In this document: positions 33,810 to 42,323 of the stretch, one piece after another
Position numbering within the stretch: the first letter of the stretch is position 1
Layout of the letters: each line of letters begins with the position of its first letter
Source: Mucilaginibacter paludis DSM 18603
Lineage (GTDB): Bacteria > Bacteroidota > Bacteroidia > Sphingobacteriales > Sphingobacteriaceae
DNA length: 64,000 nucleotides
NCBI RefSeq assembly: GCF_000166195.2
Contig: NZ_CM001403.1
Span: 2,312,432-2,376,431, forward strand
Direction: 5' to 3'
The notes under the pieces: generated by a model
Databases searched by the model: none
The model's input: only the letters and a program-made list of their open reading frames with translations
What the model was told of the DNA's origin: nothing
Position numbers and translations under genes: made by a program

Positions 33810-33855
33810 GATTTCCGATAGGGTTAAACGAAATATCTTTTCGGGATACAGGTTA

Positions 33856-33894
33856 CCATTGCCTCATCAATATGATTAATTGGTGAAGCAATGG
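33856..33894. terminator. hairpin between convergent ATPase and receptor genes
   Basis: CCATTGC (33856-33862) pairs with GCAATGG (33888-33894), and inside it CATCAAT pairs with ATTGGTG with small bulges, giving a long imperfect stem. It lies between the ends of two convergent genes and has only short T tracts on either side, so it is a likely but not certain bidirectional terminator. Confidence 0.5.
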
Positions 33895-33940
33895 CAATTG
33901 TTTGCTCTGGTTATGAGTTAAAGATTTAAATATCCCGCGC

Positions 33941-36394
33941 CTAATTTCCTCCTCCGGCGCGGTTCTTTTCGTCGTCGGCACCGGTTTGGTGCTGGCGGGC
34001 TTTAATTTTGGTGTTACCAAAGTTATAAGTGATGTTCAACCTGGTTATGCGGCTTTCGGGCTTCTGGACAATTTGAAGGTTAACCGATTGGTACATACTG
34101 TTTACGTTGTTGGTACGCTGATTAAATATATCGTTCACAGATAATTTAACATTCAGCTTTTTATTGGCAAAGGAGCGGCTGATACCCGCATCGGTACTGT
34201 ACTGCGGCCGTACATCATAAATACCTGTAGAGATAGCCGATTTATAGGCACTGAATATTTCAATGCGATAGCCTTTAATCATGGTAAATGTTTGGGTGGC
34301 CTTTAGGTTATACGATAATTTGCCGCTGTTAAGGTTGGCGCCCAATAAGCCTGCCGATTTATTATCGAGATAGAAGGAGCCGAAGTTCAGGTTTCCGGTC
34401 CACCATTTGGTGATCGTATAGGGCGAGTTCACATTCAATCCATAAGCGTCCTGTTGATCCAGGTTAAGATCAGTTTGGAAAGTTGCCTTTTTAACAGCGT
34501 CCGTCAGGATGATCTGTGTGATCACGTCGCTGGTATGGCTGTAATTCAGGTTGACATTAATCGTGCTGTTCCAGGTATAATGTAACTCGAACGAATGAGT
34601 ATACTGCGGATTTAAGAACGGGTTACCCTGCTTATAAGTATACTGATCAAGATAGTAAACAAAAGGGTTCAGGTCATCATAGCTTGGCCTGTCTATACGG
34701 CGGCTGTACGAAAAACCTATTTCGTTTTTCTTGTTCAGCGTATGGTTAATAAATAAACTGGGAAAAAAGTCGATGTAATGGCGGGCCACTACCTGGCTGT
34801 TGGTAACCAGGTTACCAACCGACGATGTGTACTCGCTGCGCAGGCCGGCCTGTATTGATGTTTTTTTATACGACTTGCTGAGGCTTAAGTACCCGGCATC
34901 AATTTTTTCCTGGTAAATAAAGTAATTGGTACGGGTAGCATCGTTAACATAATTGCCCAATGCATCTTTAATCTGGGCGTTCAGGTTGTTGTCCGTTTTA
35001 ACATCGCTAAATTTTAGGCCGGCTTCCAGCTTCAAGGTTTTAGTAAACGGATAAGCATAATCGGCCTTAGCGGTACGGATATCAATAGTAGATGGTGTTT
35101 GATTGCGCAGGTACGATGCCGGTTTTTTCAACGTTCCGTCTGGCAAATAAATAGCGTTCACGTAGTCGGCGTCCGAGTTATTAGTGAATTTAGAGTAATC
35201 CAGGTCGATACCGAGCGATTGCCCCAGTGAGTCTATCTGCCAGCGGTCGTTAATATTGGCCGCAAAATTTTGACTGTTTTGATTGGTGATCGAACTGGCG
35301 ATAAGTGTAGAATCGCGAGAATTTTCGCTTTTGCTGATGTAAGTGGTTGTTGGTGTGTTTTGATCGTTGGATGAATTGTATCCGCTGATGATGAAACCAA
35401 TGCTGTTCTTTTTCGAAATATCATAATCGGCGCCAAAACGGTAGTTGTTGTTATGGTTCGATTTGTCCATCAGCGTCATCTGGTTAAAATACGTCTTCTT
35501 GCCAACGCTGTCTACCACACGGCTAATACTCAATGTGCGGTAGTTTTTATTATCGTTGTGGCTAAAAGTGCCAAAAGCGTTTAACCTACCTTGTTTATGG
35601 TTTAACGATATGCTTTCATTATCCTTCCAGTACCTGCCGTAGGCCGTACCTACAGTTATGCTGCCGCTGCTGCCAATGTCCCGGTTTTTTTTCAGTTTAA
35701 TGTTGATGATGCCCGAATTGCCCGATGCATCGTATTTGGCCGACGGATTGGTGATCACTTCTATAGATGCAATGTTGCTGCCATCGGTAACGCGCAGCAT
35801 GGTAGCCAGCTGGGTTGCCGAAAGGTAGGTGAGTTTATCATTAATCATTACAGTTACGCCGTTTTTCCCTTGCAGGCTAATGTTATCGTCTTTATCAATG
35901 CTTACTCCGGGAGCGCGTTCCAGAATATCCATAGCTGTGTTACCGGTAGCCAGCACGCTGTTTTCTACATTCATCACCAGGCGGTCGAACTTACGTTCTA
36001 TCAGCGGGCGGGTTGAACTGATGGTAACGGTGTTTAAAGCTTTGGCCGAAGATGGCATGGTAATAGCCGGAACGCGTACATCTGCACCCGTTACGGTAAA
36101 TGCTTTACTAAAGCCTTTATTATAGCCAACTGCGGTTACTTTAATCAGATAAGTACCGTTTGGGATACGTTCTAAAACATACGCGCCCTGCCCGTTGCCC
36201 AGTACACCTTTTACAATCGAAGAGTCTTTTGCATGTATGAGGGCAATGGTAGCATACTCTACCGGTTTATTTTGGGCATCTACAATTGATCCGCTGATTT
36301 TTGCACCCGGTTTGGCTGTTTGCGCATATCCTGCCGTTGCTATTGCCAGCAGCAATATATGTAGCACGTATAATTTATTAAAAAGATGTTTCAT
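33941..36394 (-). CDS. TonB-dependent-receptor-like outer-membrane beta-barrel protein
   Basis: 817 aa: signal peptide (1-24, ending in AGYAQ), a carboxypeptidase-regulatory-like Ig fold (about 30-115, ISGSIVDAQNKPVEYATIAL), a plug domain (about 120-230, AMDILERAPGVSIDKDDNIS, VMINDKLTYLSATQL, IEVITNPSAKYDASGNSGII) and a large barrel. This is the outer_membrane_beta-barrel_3 type with no obvious TonB box and no SusD partner. The tail is basic/polar (ADDEKNRAGGGN). Substrate unknown; next to the metal operon but on the opposite strand, so a metal role is only a guess. Confidence 0.88.
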   Translation of the reverse strand: MKHLFNKLYVLHILLLAIATAGYAQTAKPGAKISGSIVDAQNKPVEYATIALIHAKDSSIVKGVLGNGQGAYVLERIPNGTYLIKVTAVGYNKGFSKAFTVTGADVRVPAITMPSSAKALNTVTISSTRPLIERKFDRLVMNVENSVLATGNTAMDILERAPGVSIDKDDNISLQGKNGVTVMINDKLTYLSATQLATMLRVTDGSNIASIEVITNPSAKYDASGNSGIINIKLKKNRDIGSSGSITVGTAYGRYWKDNESISLNHKQGRLNAFGTFSHNDNKNYRTLSISRVVDSVGKKTYFNQMTLMDKSNHNNNYRFGADYDISKKNSIGFIISGYNSSNDQNTPTTTYISKSENSRDSTLIASSITNQNSQNFAANINDRWQIDSLGQSLGIDLDYSKFTNNSDADYVNAIYLPDGTLKKPASYLRNQTPSTIDIRTAKADYAYPFTKTLKLEAGLKFSDVKTDNNLNAQIKDALGNYVNDATRTNYFIYQEKIDAGYLSLSKSYKKTSIQAGLRSEYTSSVGNLVTNSQVVARHYIDFFPSLFINHTLNKKNEIGFSYSRRIDRPSYDDLNPFVYYLDQYTYKQGNPFLNPQYTHSFELHYTWNSTINVNLNYSHTSDVITQIILTDAVKKATFQTDLNLDQQDAYGLNVNSPYTITKWWTGNLNFGSFYLDNKSAGLLGANLNSGKLSYNLKATQTFTMIKGYRIEIFSAYKSAISTGIYDVRPQYSTDAGISRSFANKKLNVKLSVNDIFNQRTNNVNSMYQSVNLQIVQKPESRITRLNITYNFGNTKIKARQHQTGADDEKNRAGGGN

Positions 36395-37106
36395 TTTGAG
36401 CGATGTTTATAGGTTGACGTGGTAAAATTTTGGCAATAGTTATCCTGTTAAAGTTTTTTATGCTTTTTAAAAAGTATGATTTAAATTTTGATGACCGGCT
36501 GTTGATTTAAGCCGTAACCGGACTGTTTATATTAAGATGCAGAAGGCGCCCCCTTGGTTACACTATTAATAAAAAAAATTAACGGGGATTAATTGGCTGA
36601 ACATAATGCGGCAATTAATCTTTTTTAACAGATCATATATTAGAGGGTGTATTTGTTGGCATTCAGCTTTCTGTAATACATCCTCTATGCACAATTTCGC
36701 CGTACTTTCCCAATTACGAACGCAGCGCATTTGACATTGGGCTGGACAAGTTATAATATTTTGTTACGTATTAACAATCAAGATAAAATGAACTTTTATC
36801 TTCGGAGGGTATAAAAGCAATTGGACTAAATGTGTGATTTTGAAACTGCAAATTCAGCAGTAATGACCAAGGACTTTTTGGTTACGCAATCGATAAATAA
36901 TGAACGGATACGCGGCTTTGGATTACGGGCGAAATGAGCCTATGTTTCTTCAGGGAGACATGACGGTAACCGGCATTGAGATGTCCAAGCCGTCATTACC
37001 CGGGCGCGGAATCACTACGGCGATGATGACAATTTATCGCGGCTCGTTAACGGATATGCCCTTGGATAACTATCAATATTAAAAGAAAGCGGCTGGATGA
37101 TTGGTG
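36395..37106. other. 700-bp region without a convincing gene, with one strong hairpin
   Basis: The first part is the upstream region of the receptor gene. At 36641-36687 a 13-bp stem (TAGAGGGTGTATT with AATACATCCTCTA, one G-U pair) surrounds a 21-base loop; no T run follows on either strand. A 60-codon plus frame at 36900-37082 has no recognisable family and may be a remnant cut off by the IS3-family element that starts at 37107. An imperfect dyad TTGTTA-N5-TAACAA is at 36761-36777. Confidence 0.5.
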
Positions 37107-37136
37107 TGACCCCAAAAAGTTGGACAGTTTACAAAA

Positions 37137-37931
37137 TTAAGTTTTTTGTACGAGAGCTCGGTATTCCACCGGGCTCTTTCCATTTAACCTGTTTTTTATT
37201 CTTTCATTGTTATAGTAATGAATGTATTCTTTTAACGAAGTTATAAATTCTTCCGCAGTTTCAAAGCTCTGTTTGTACAGTAATTCTGTCTTTAAGATCC
37301 CAAAGAAGCTTTCGGCCAAGGCATTATCCAAGCAGTTTCCCTTTCTGGACATGCTTTGAATAATTCCATGTTTTTCCAAAGCCTTTCTATATCCATAATG
37401 TTGATATTGCCACCCTTGGTCAGAGTGAAAAATAAGTCCCCTTATATCTTTCACTTTATCAAAAGCCTCATATAACATTTCATCTATCATCTGCATATTT
37501 GGAGATTTTGAAATACTATAAGAAATGACTTCCCCGTTGAACATGTCAATTATAGGAGATAAATAGATCTTCTCCCCTTTAATGTTCATCTGAGTGACAT
37601 CCGTAGCCCATTTCTGATTAGGCAGATTTGCCTCAAAATCCCTTTCAAGTACATTAGGGGCAATTTTACCAACCTCACCTTTGTATGAGCGATAACTTAC
37701 TTTCCTGATATTGCATTTTAGGCCTAATGTTCCCATCAATTTTTGGACAGTCTTGTGATTTATGCTATAACCCCGGTTCTTCATTTCGGCGGTGACCCGC
37801 CGATAACCATATCTGCCTTTATGCAAGTGGTATATACTTGCGATCTCTTCTTTTTCATGCTTGTATTTATCATCATTTAGGCGCTTGCGATGATAATAAA
37901 ATACAGAACGAGCCATCTGTTTGCAATCCAA
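37137..37931 (-). CDS. IS3-family transposase OrfB (DDE integrase core)
   Basis: 264 aa. The DD(35)E triad is Asp111 (WATDVTQ), Asp171 (FHSDQGWQYQ) and Glu207 (NALAESFFG), 35 residues between the last two. The HTH_21 segment (YHLHKGRYGYRRVTAEM) precedes it. Its reading frame stays open upstream of the first ATG-like start and overlaps the end of orfA in the -1 frame (EWAKAIEELRPEHDVSILLD), so the active protein is probably an OrfAB fusion made by -1 frameshifting in the A-rich tract near 38010 (GGAAAAAGAAG). Confidence 0.93.
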   Translation of the reverse strand: MDCKQMARSVFYYHRKRLNDDKYKHEKEEIASIYHLHKGRYGYRRVTAEMKNRGYSINHKTVQKLMGTLGLKCNIRKVSYRSYKGEVGKIAPNVLERDFEANLPNQKWATDVTQMNIKGEKIYLSPIIDMFNGEVISYSISKSPNMQMIDEMLYEAFDKVKDIRGLIFHSDQGWQYQHYGYRKALEKHGIIQSMSRKGNCLDNALAESFFGILKTELLYKQSFETAEEFITSLKEYIHYYNNERIKNRLNGKSPVEYRALVQKT

Positions 37932-37957
37932 TAGAATTGAAACATCATGTTCGGGCC

Positions 37958-38479
37958 TTAGTTCTTCGATGGCTTTTGCCCACTCATGCGTTCGCGGGCT
38001 TCTTTTTCCTTGACTAAGGCCGTGACTTTTTTTAATAGTGCGTTCTCCGCCCGCAAACGGCTATTTTCCGCCTGGAGCTTCTCTACTTCTGTTTCAGGTT
38101 CAAGCTTCTTTGATCTTCCCATGCATTTAGGTGGTCGTCCAGGATTCTTTTGCTGGTATAGTACTGCATATCCCTCAACCCGTACTGATCTTACCCAGCG
38201 CTCTAAAGCAGTCTTGCTTAATCTATATTCCAGAACAACCTGATTTAAAGGTACTTTTTTTCCTATGACAAGCCTTACAACTTCTTCTTTGAAATCAGGC
38301 GTGGGCTTGACGTTAGGTTGTTTGAGCAGCCCACTTTCGCCATAAAGATCATATTTCCGAACCCATTCCAATATCATGCCTTCACGGATATGGCGTTCGC
38401 GGGATATCCGTAGAATCGGCTTTCCCTTTCTTACTTGAGAAACTACATCAAGTTTCTCTTCAAATGTGTGCTTTGACAT
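37958..38479 (-). CDS. IS3-family transposase OrfA (HTH and leucine zipper)
   Basis: 173 aa, the length of IS150-type OrfA. Two helix-turn-helix segments (FEEKLDVVSQVRKGKPILRI and FKEEVVRLVIGKKVPLNQVV) bind the IS ends; a leucine zipper follows (VEKLQAENSRLRAENALLKK, about 130-150). The protein ends MSGQKPSKN; the -1 frame leads into OrfB. A perfect hairpin lies just upstream of its ATG at 38488-38520. Confidence 0.92.
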   Translation of the reverse strand: MSKHTFEEKLDVVSQVRKGKPILRISRERHIREGMILEWVRKYDLYGESGLLKQPNVKPTPDFKEEVVRLVIGKKVPLNQVVLEYRLSKTALERWVRSVRVEGYAVLYQQKNPGRPPKCMGRSKKLEPETEVEKLQAENSRLRAENALLKKVTALVKEKEARERMSGQKPSKN

Positions 38480-38487
38480 AAATAATA

Positions 38488-38520
38488 AACCCCAAAAGTT
38501 TTTGTCTAACTTTTGGGGTT
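38488..38520 (-). promoter_or_regulatory. perfect hairpin at the IS end before the orfA start codon
   Basis: AACCCCAAAAGTT (38488-38500) and AACTTTTGGGGTT (38508-38520) form a perfect 13-bp stem with a 7-base loop, ending 8 nt before the orfA ATG and overlapping the terminal repeat. In RNA started outside the IS this would fold next to the start site, as described for IS10 and IS50, limiting transposase made by read-through. Confidence 0.6.
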
Positions 38521-38759
38521 CACTTCAGATAGACACGGCCATTTCACAAACGGCGCCTGTTCATAGTCGAGTACAAATGATCGGCCCCGGTCGATTTGTT
38601 ATGCTGGGAGCATGCAAATGTTCTTTTATAACCGAGAGTCGATCCAAGCCGAGTTTTGAGCTGCGGGTTTGGTCATAATTGAGGAAGCTGAAGAGAATTA
38701 GCTTTTTTCTGATCAACTGCCAGAAGCCTTAAACCACTTCTTATTTAAAAATATTAAGA

Positions 38760-38969
38760 TCATGCTAACAAACAGCACTCGAAACCATTATTTGCTAAGA
38801 TCTTAATAACATTCTCTACGCAAAAGCCTTCTCCTTTAATCCTCAATATTCGGTCACAGTCTTCCAGATCAAAATTAATTTCCGCGTGCTGATAGTACAT
38901 TCGGAGGAGATCAATAACAACGGCAACTTCCTGTTTATTTTCAACGTTCGTTTTAAATATTTCGATCAT
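38760..38969 (-). CDS. small conserved Bacteroidota protein, 69 aa
   Basis: The ATG at 38969 gives MIEIFKTNVENKQEVAVVID followed by INFDLEDCDRILRIKGEGF and CVENVIKILANNGFECCLLA; this resembles short Bacteroidota proteins with the pattern MIEVFKTNV and NFDLEDCDKILRV that adopt a ferredoxin-like (metal-chaperone-like) fold. An earlier ATG 14 codons upstream adds a poorly fitting piece. Function unknown; three Cys are present. It lies alone between the IS3-family element and the beta-barrel gene. Confidence 0.65.
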   Translation of the reverse strand: MIEIFKTNVENKQEVAVVIDLLRMYYQHAEINFDLEDCDRILRIKGEGFCVENVIKILANNGFECCLLA

Positions 38970-39034
38970 TCTAATATAAAATAAAATCCCGGCTTTGTAT
39001 ACCGGGATCATAGTTGTTAACTTTAAAGTAGCTG

Positions 39035-39643
39035 TTAAAAAACGTAAAATATACTGGCTTGGATGCTATTATTTTTAAAATCTCCTAAGATCACCGACGG
39101 ATTTTCCTGAACCTTCTGCAAACCGTAAACATAGCGGGCGTCGATCCCTAAACCAATGCTGGATTTATAACCGATGCCACCGACCACGCCAAAGTCAATC
39201 TTTTTGAAAAATTGCGCGTCCGTATAACCAACCATATCCTCTTTAATTTTAAATCCGGCCTGCGGACCGCCTTCTACGAATAAACCCGAATTCGTGCGGT
39301 ATTTAAAAAGGATCGGAACAGCAGCATAAGACAGTTTAATATCCTGTGTGCCTAAGATACCTCCCTTAACTTTGGCTCCCTGCATGGCGTAAAGAAACTC
39401 TTCCTGAACCATGAAATTGTCGGTGAACTTATAGGCTACGGTAAGTCCGGCCTGGAAACCCGGCAAGGGATCTGTCGGGAAATTGGCATTGGTAAAATTA
39501 CTGGCATTACCGCCTGCCGTCAGTCCGAATTCCATTTTACCTAACAACTTCTTGCCGAAGCTTTGGTTTTCCGACGCTGTCTGGCTAAATCCTTTGATTA
39601 CTATAGCGGTAAATACCACTAACATCAATACTAATTTTTTCAT
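39035..39643 (-). CDS. PorT-like outer-membrane beta-barrel protein
   Basis: 202 aa from the ATG at 39643, where a clean signal peptide starts (MKKLVLMLVVFTAIVIKGFS); the longer open frame before it does not look coding. The mature part alternates beta-strands (EFGLTAGGNASNFTNANFPT, AGLTVAYKFTDNFMVQEEFL, IGLGIDARYVYGLQK) and ends in Phe (SIQASIFYVF), typical of small 8-stranded outer-membrane barrels of the beta-barrel_2/PorT type. About 90 bp upstream is a motif shared with the DUF2141 gene on the far side of the LytS/LytTR pair. Confidence 0.85.
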   Translation of the reverse strand: MKKLVLMLVVFTAIVIKGFSQTASENQSFGKKLLGKMEFGLTAGGNASNFTNANFPTDPLPGFQAGLTVAYKFTDNFMVQEEFLYAMQGAKVKGGILGTQDIKLSYAAVPILFKYRTNSGLFVEGGPQAGFKIKEDMVGYTDAQFFKKIDFGVVGGIGYKSSIGLGIDARYVYGLQKVQENPSVILGDFKNNSIQASIFYVF

Positions 39644-39734
39644 AAATCTTTTTTCTTTGTGAATTTTTAAATGCTGCCTGCAAATGGCCTGCTGATTATT
39701 TAATTCAAAAGTGCACGGGGGACGGCGCGATTTA

Positions 39735-39776
39735 TCATGAAATGTGAATGAAGCGGGCAAAGTAACCCTGGAAACG
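39735..39776 (-). promoter_or_regulatory. probable LytTR binding region upstream of the beta-barrel gene
   Basis: On the minus strand, CGTTTCC (39776-39770) and CGCTTCA (39755-39749) are half-sites exactly 21 bp apart, two helical turns, as expected for a LytTR dimer. Between and after them lie TTACTTTGCCCG and TTCATGA, both also found in the same order and spacing before the DUF2141 gene (41756-41786). The neighbouring LytTR regulator is the likely binder. Confidence 0.55.
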
Positions 39777-39827
39777 ACTGAGCCGGGCCTGAGCAATACG
39801 GCTCTAAAAAGATGGTCTGCCTCAAGT

Positions 39828-40592
39828 TTATCCGTTAGCGAGCCAGCTTAAGAACTGGGCCGCTTTTCCTTTACTGACGATAACCTTTTCAGGATGTGCT
39901 ACCTTAAGATTTAAGGATAGTTTCCTGGAAAAAAAATTGGAAACATCAACGATCGCTTTTCGGCAAACAAGGTATTGACGGTTAGCACGGAAAAAAGAAT
40001 TACCAGACAAGCGTTCAAGTTCATCGAGATTCTTGTTGGGAAAGTATGTCTTGCCGGAGTAAGTAAGTAAATTGGTAACATTGTTTTCCAGGTAGAACAT
40101 GGCGATGTCTTCCAGGTTGATCGGAATGATCTTGTCGAGGTGGTAAACTAATACCGAAGCCGCTTTCTGCCCTTCTTTTCCGGACAACAATTTTAGAAGC
40201 GCATCATATTGCGGCGTTTGATCAACTGAAAATATTTTCTTTAGCTGCATGTATTTTTCTAATGCGGCGTTCAGTGTCTGGCGGGTAAATGGCTTTAGAA
40301 TGTAATCGATGCCATTAGCTTTAAAAGCATCTAAAGCATACTCATCGTATGCGGTACAAAAAATGACCGGAACGGCAACCTGCTCACTTACAAAGATCTC
40401 GAAACTTAAACCATCGCCTAACTGGATATCGCTGAAGATCAGGTCTGGTGCATCATTACTTTTAAAATAGGCAACTCCCTCCTTAACAGACCGAAGTTTG
40501 ATGATATCAACCGGTTGGTGGATCAGTTTACGGAGATTGATTTCCAGTTCATCTGCAACTATTTCCTCATCCTCAATGATTACGATATTCAT
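39828..40592 (-). CDS. LytTR-family response regulator
   Basis: 254 aa. Receiver domain at 1-120 with acidic pocket EDEE (7-10), phospho-acceptor Asp55 (LIFSDIQLGDG) and Lys in YILKPF; LytTR DNA-binding domain at about 150-250 (IPINLEDIAMFYLENNVTNL, FFRANRQYLVC). It is coupled to the sensor kinase upstream by a 20-bp overlap. Candidate targets are the two flanking genes carrying the 21-bp-spaced motif. Confidence 0.94.
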   Translation of the reverse strand: MNIVIIEDEEIVADELEINLRKLIHQPVDIIKLRSVKEGVAYFKSNDAPDLIFSDIQLGDGLSFEIFVSEQVAVPVIFCTAYDEYALDAFKANGIDYILKPFTRQTLNAALEKYMQLKKIFSVDQTPQYDALLKLLSGKEGQKAASVLVYHLDKIIPINLEDIAMFYLENNVTNLLTYSGKTYFPNKNLDELERLSGNSFFRANRQYLVCRKAIVDVSNFFSRKLSLNLKVAHPEKVIVSKGKAAQFLSWLANG

Positions 40593-41631
40593 GAGCTAAC
40601 AATTTAATACTTACTGTAAATGTATTTTCTTTTTCGACGATAATGATTTCATCTCCCGACCAGAGTTTATACCGCTCTGCAAGATTAGCTAATCCATAAT
40701 TGGCCGAGGCAACCTTTATATTTTTCTTTTGAATATTATTGCTGATCACCAGCCAGCCGCCGCTTTGATTGATGACCACCTGCAGGGGAGCTTCTATTGT
40801 AAAGTTGTTGTGTTTAATGGCATTCTCCAATAGCGGCTGGAGTGAAAAGGAAGGCAGGAAATACCCTTCCAAAATTTCAGCAGGCAGATCGATCGTGCAA
40901 TCCAGCGCCGCACCAAACCTGATGCGCTGCATTTCCAGGTAATCTAAAAGCAAACTCACCTCCTCTTTTAAACGGGAAACATGGTCGCTGTGATGATAAA
41001 TAGAGGCCCTTAAAAAGTTAGCCATATGGACAATATATTCATCGGCAATTTGCGTGTCTTTATGGTAAAGCGCTTTTAAGGTATTTAGCGCGTTGAATAA
41101 AAAATGTGGATGGATTTGCTGCTTTAAAGCGAGGTTCATCGCTTCTGTGTGGGCCGTTTTTAACCTGGATAATTCGAGCTCACTATGCATTTTATGCTCG
41201 TATAATAAAACTGAATTGTGAAGCAGGGTAATTAAAGTATTGATTACAATACCCGACCCGACAAAAGCCAGAAATGAACCAAAGTCCCAAAATGACCACT
41301 GTTTGTCTTGGAAAAAACCGAATGCAGGCCTCAACAACAAGTAGATCAGCACACTGATCGGGTAACTTAACAAAGAGCGCGACAGCGAGAATTTTTTTGA
41401 CCTGATCGAATTTTTTTTAGCTAAAACGATCATTAAAGAAATGTCGGAATAGCCGACCAACAAAACTCCGGACATGGTGAGCAGCGTAAAAGCAATGATA
41501 TGCTGAAGTGGCCGGTCCGTGTTAGATGCTACCAGATAAAAGATAAAACCAATAATGATCGTCTGTAACCAGGTCAGGCGCACCAGTCGCTTTAAAGGTA
41601 ACTTTTCCTGCATAGGTCCTAAATTAATCAT
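40573..41631 (-). CDS. LytS-type (His_kinase family) sensor kinase
   Basis: 352 aa from ATG 41631 (a second ATG lies six codons in). Four hydrophobic segments at about 20-140 anchor it in the inner membrane with little periplasmic domain. The H-box is QIHPHFLFNALNTL with His174 and the N-box is LLENAIKHN; the ATPase domain is short, as usual for this family. It phosphorylates the LytTR regulator whose gene overlaps its 3' end. The signal is unknown. Confidence 0.93.
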   Translation of the reverse strand: MINLGPMQEKLPLKRLVRLTWLQTIIIGFIFYLVASNTDRPLQHIIAFTLLTMSGVLLVGYSDISLMIVLAKKNSIRSKKFSLSRSLLSYPISVLIYLLLRPAFGFFQDKQWSFWDFGSFLAFVGSGIVINTLITLLHNSVLLYEHKMHSELELSRLKTAHTEAMNLALKQQIHPHFLFNALNTLKALYHKDTQIADEYIVHMANFLRASIYHHSDHVSRLKEEVSLLLDYLEMQRIRFGAALDCTIDLPAEILEGYFLPSFSLQPLLENAIKHNNFTIEAPLQVVINQSGGWLVISNNIQKKNIKVASANYGLANLAERYKLWSGDEIIIVEKENTFTVSIKLLAHEYRNH

Positions 41632-41744
41632 TTCCTGAAGCTAACAAACCTTTTACCCACCTAAACAGGCAAAATCAGCCTTGAGCGGCCTAAGCCAGGC
41701 ATAAGCCGCAAGGTGGTTAACTGATATTCAGCTCGCTCGTTTAA

Positions 41745-41786
41745 ACCTTCGCTGCTTACTTTGCCCGTTTCAATGTGTTTTCATGA
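41745..41786 (+). promoter_or_regulatory. probable LytTR binding region upstream of the DUF2141 gene
   Basis: ACCTTCGCTG (41745) and CGTTTCAATG (41766) are related half-sites 21 bp apart. TTACTTTGCCCG (41756-41767) and TTCATGA (41780-41786) are identical in sequence and relative spacing to those before the beta-barrel gene at 39735-39765. The DUF2141 ATG lies 50 bp downstream. Confidence 0.55.
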
Positions 41787-41836
41787 GCAGCTTGTTTCGC
41801 GGGCTAATACTTTCGCCTCAATTAAAATTTAAGACT

Positions 41837-42280
41837 ATGAAAAAAATTACGGTATCCAGCATTAACCCATTCATCGGTTTGCTGTTGATTTTCTTTGGCT
41901 CCTCTATACAGGCTCAGGAGTTGCCGGTCAAAGTGATCGGCATCAGGTCCCTTAAGGGTAATATCATCATTAACGTCTTCAAAGACCAGACGAGTTATGA
42001 TGATGAAAAACCTTTTAAGCAATTCAAATTTGACAAAAAGCCCATGGATAAAGGCACCATGACCCTAAAGTTAGCGCTGGAACCCGGCACTTATGGTATC
42101 ACCCTGCTGGATGATGAGAACAGCAACGGAAAGATTGATAAAAACCTGATCAGGATACCTAAAGAGGGTTTCGGTTTCTCCAATTTCTTTATGACGAAAA
42201 TGAAAAAGCCGGCTTTTGAGGATTTTAAGATCGATTTGAAAGCCCACCCGGTGGTGGAGATCAAAGTAAAATATATGTAA
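41837..42280 (+). CDS. DUF2141 exported protein
   Basis: 147 aa from the ATG at 41837, which starts a signal peptide (hydrophobic PFIGLLLIFFGSSIQAQ); the frame is open 18 codons earlier but that part lacks signal features. The DUF2141 core (GIRSLKGNIIINVFKDQTSY, EPGTYGITLLDDENSNGKID, PKEGFGFSNFF) is a small periplasmic beta-sandwich of unknown function. It is followed 43 bp later by the DUF4397 lipoprotein and preceded by the motif shared with the beta-barrel gene. Confidence 0.85.
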   Translation: MKKITVSSINPFIGLLLIFFGSSIQAQELPVKVIGIRSLKGNIIINVFKDQTSYDDEKPFKQFKFDKKPMDKGTMTLKLALEPGTYGITLLDDENSNGKIDKNLIRIPKEGFGFSNFFMTKMKKPAFEDFKIDLKAHPVVEIKVKYM

Positions 42281-42323
42281 CGGCAACATCCGCAAAACTA
42301 TCAATAGTTAAAAAACGAAAAGT

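Larger units (their letters stand above)
37107..38522 (-). mobile_element. IS3-family (IS150-like) insertion sequence, about 1.4 kb
   Basis: The ends are TGACCCCAAAAAGTTGGAC (from 37107) and, reverse-complemented, TGAACCCCAAAAGTTAGAC (from 38522): imperfect terminal inverted repeats beginning TGA as is usual in IS3. Between them lie orfA and orfB in the IS3 order on the minus strand. No target duplication of 3-4 bp is seen (GTG left, CTT right), so the insertion may be old or rearranged. Reading frames are intact. Confidence 0.88.

Noticed and set aside
37103..38526. Target-site duplication for the IS3-family element
   Set aside because: The 3-4 bases on the two sides (GTG and CTT) do not match in any reasonable placement of the ends.
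38466..38678. Plus-strand frame of 70 codons at the right IS3-family end
   Set aside because: It starts inside the IS hairpin and runs antisense to the orfA leader; no family pattern after the IS edge.
41783..41836. Earlier start for the DUF2141 protein
   Set aside because: The extra 18 residues break the signal peptide, and their ATG lies inside the TTCATGA block of the conserved upstream motif, which fits a regulatory site better than coding sequence.
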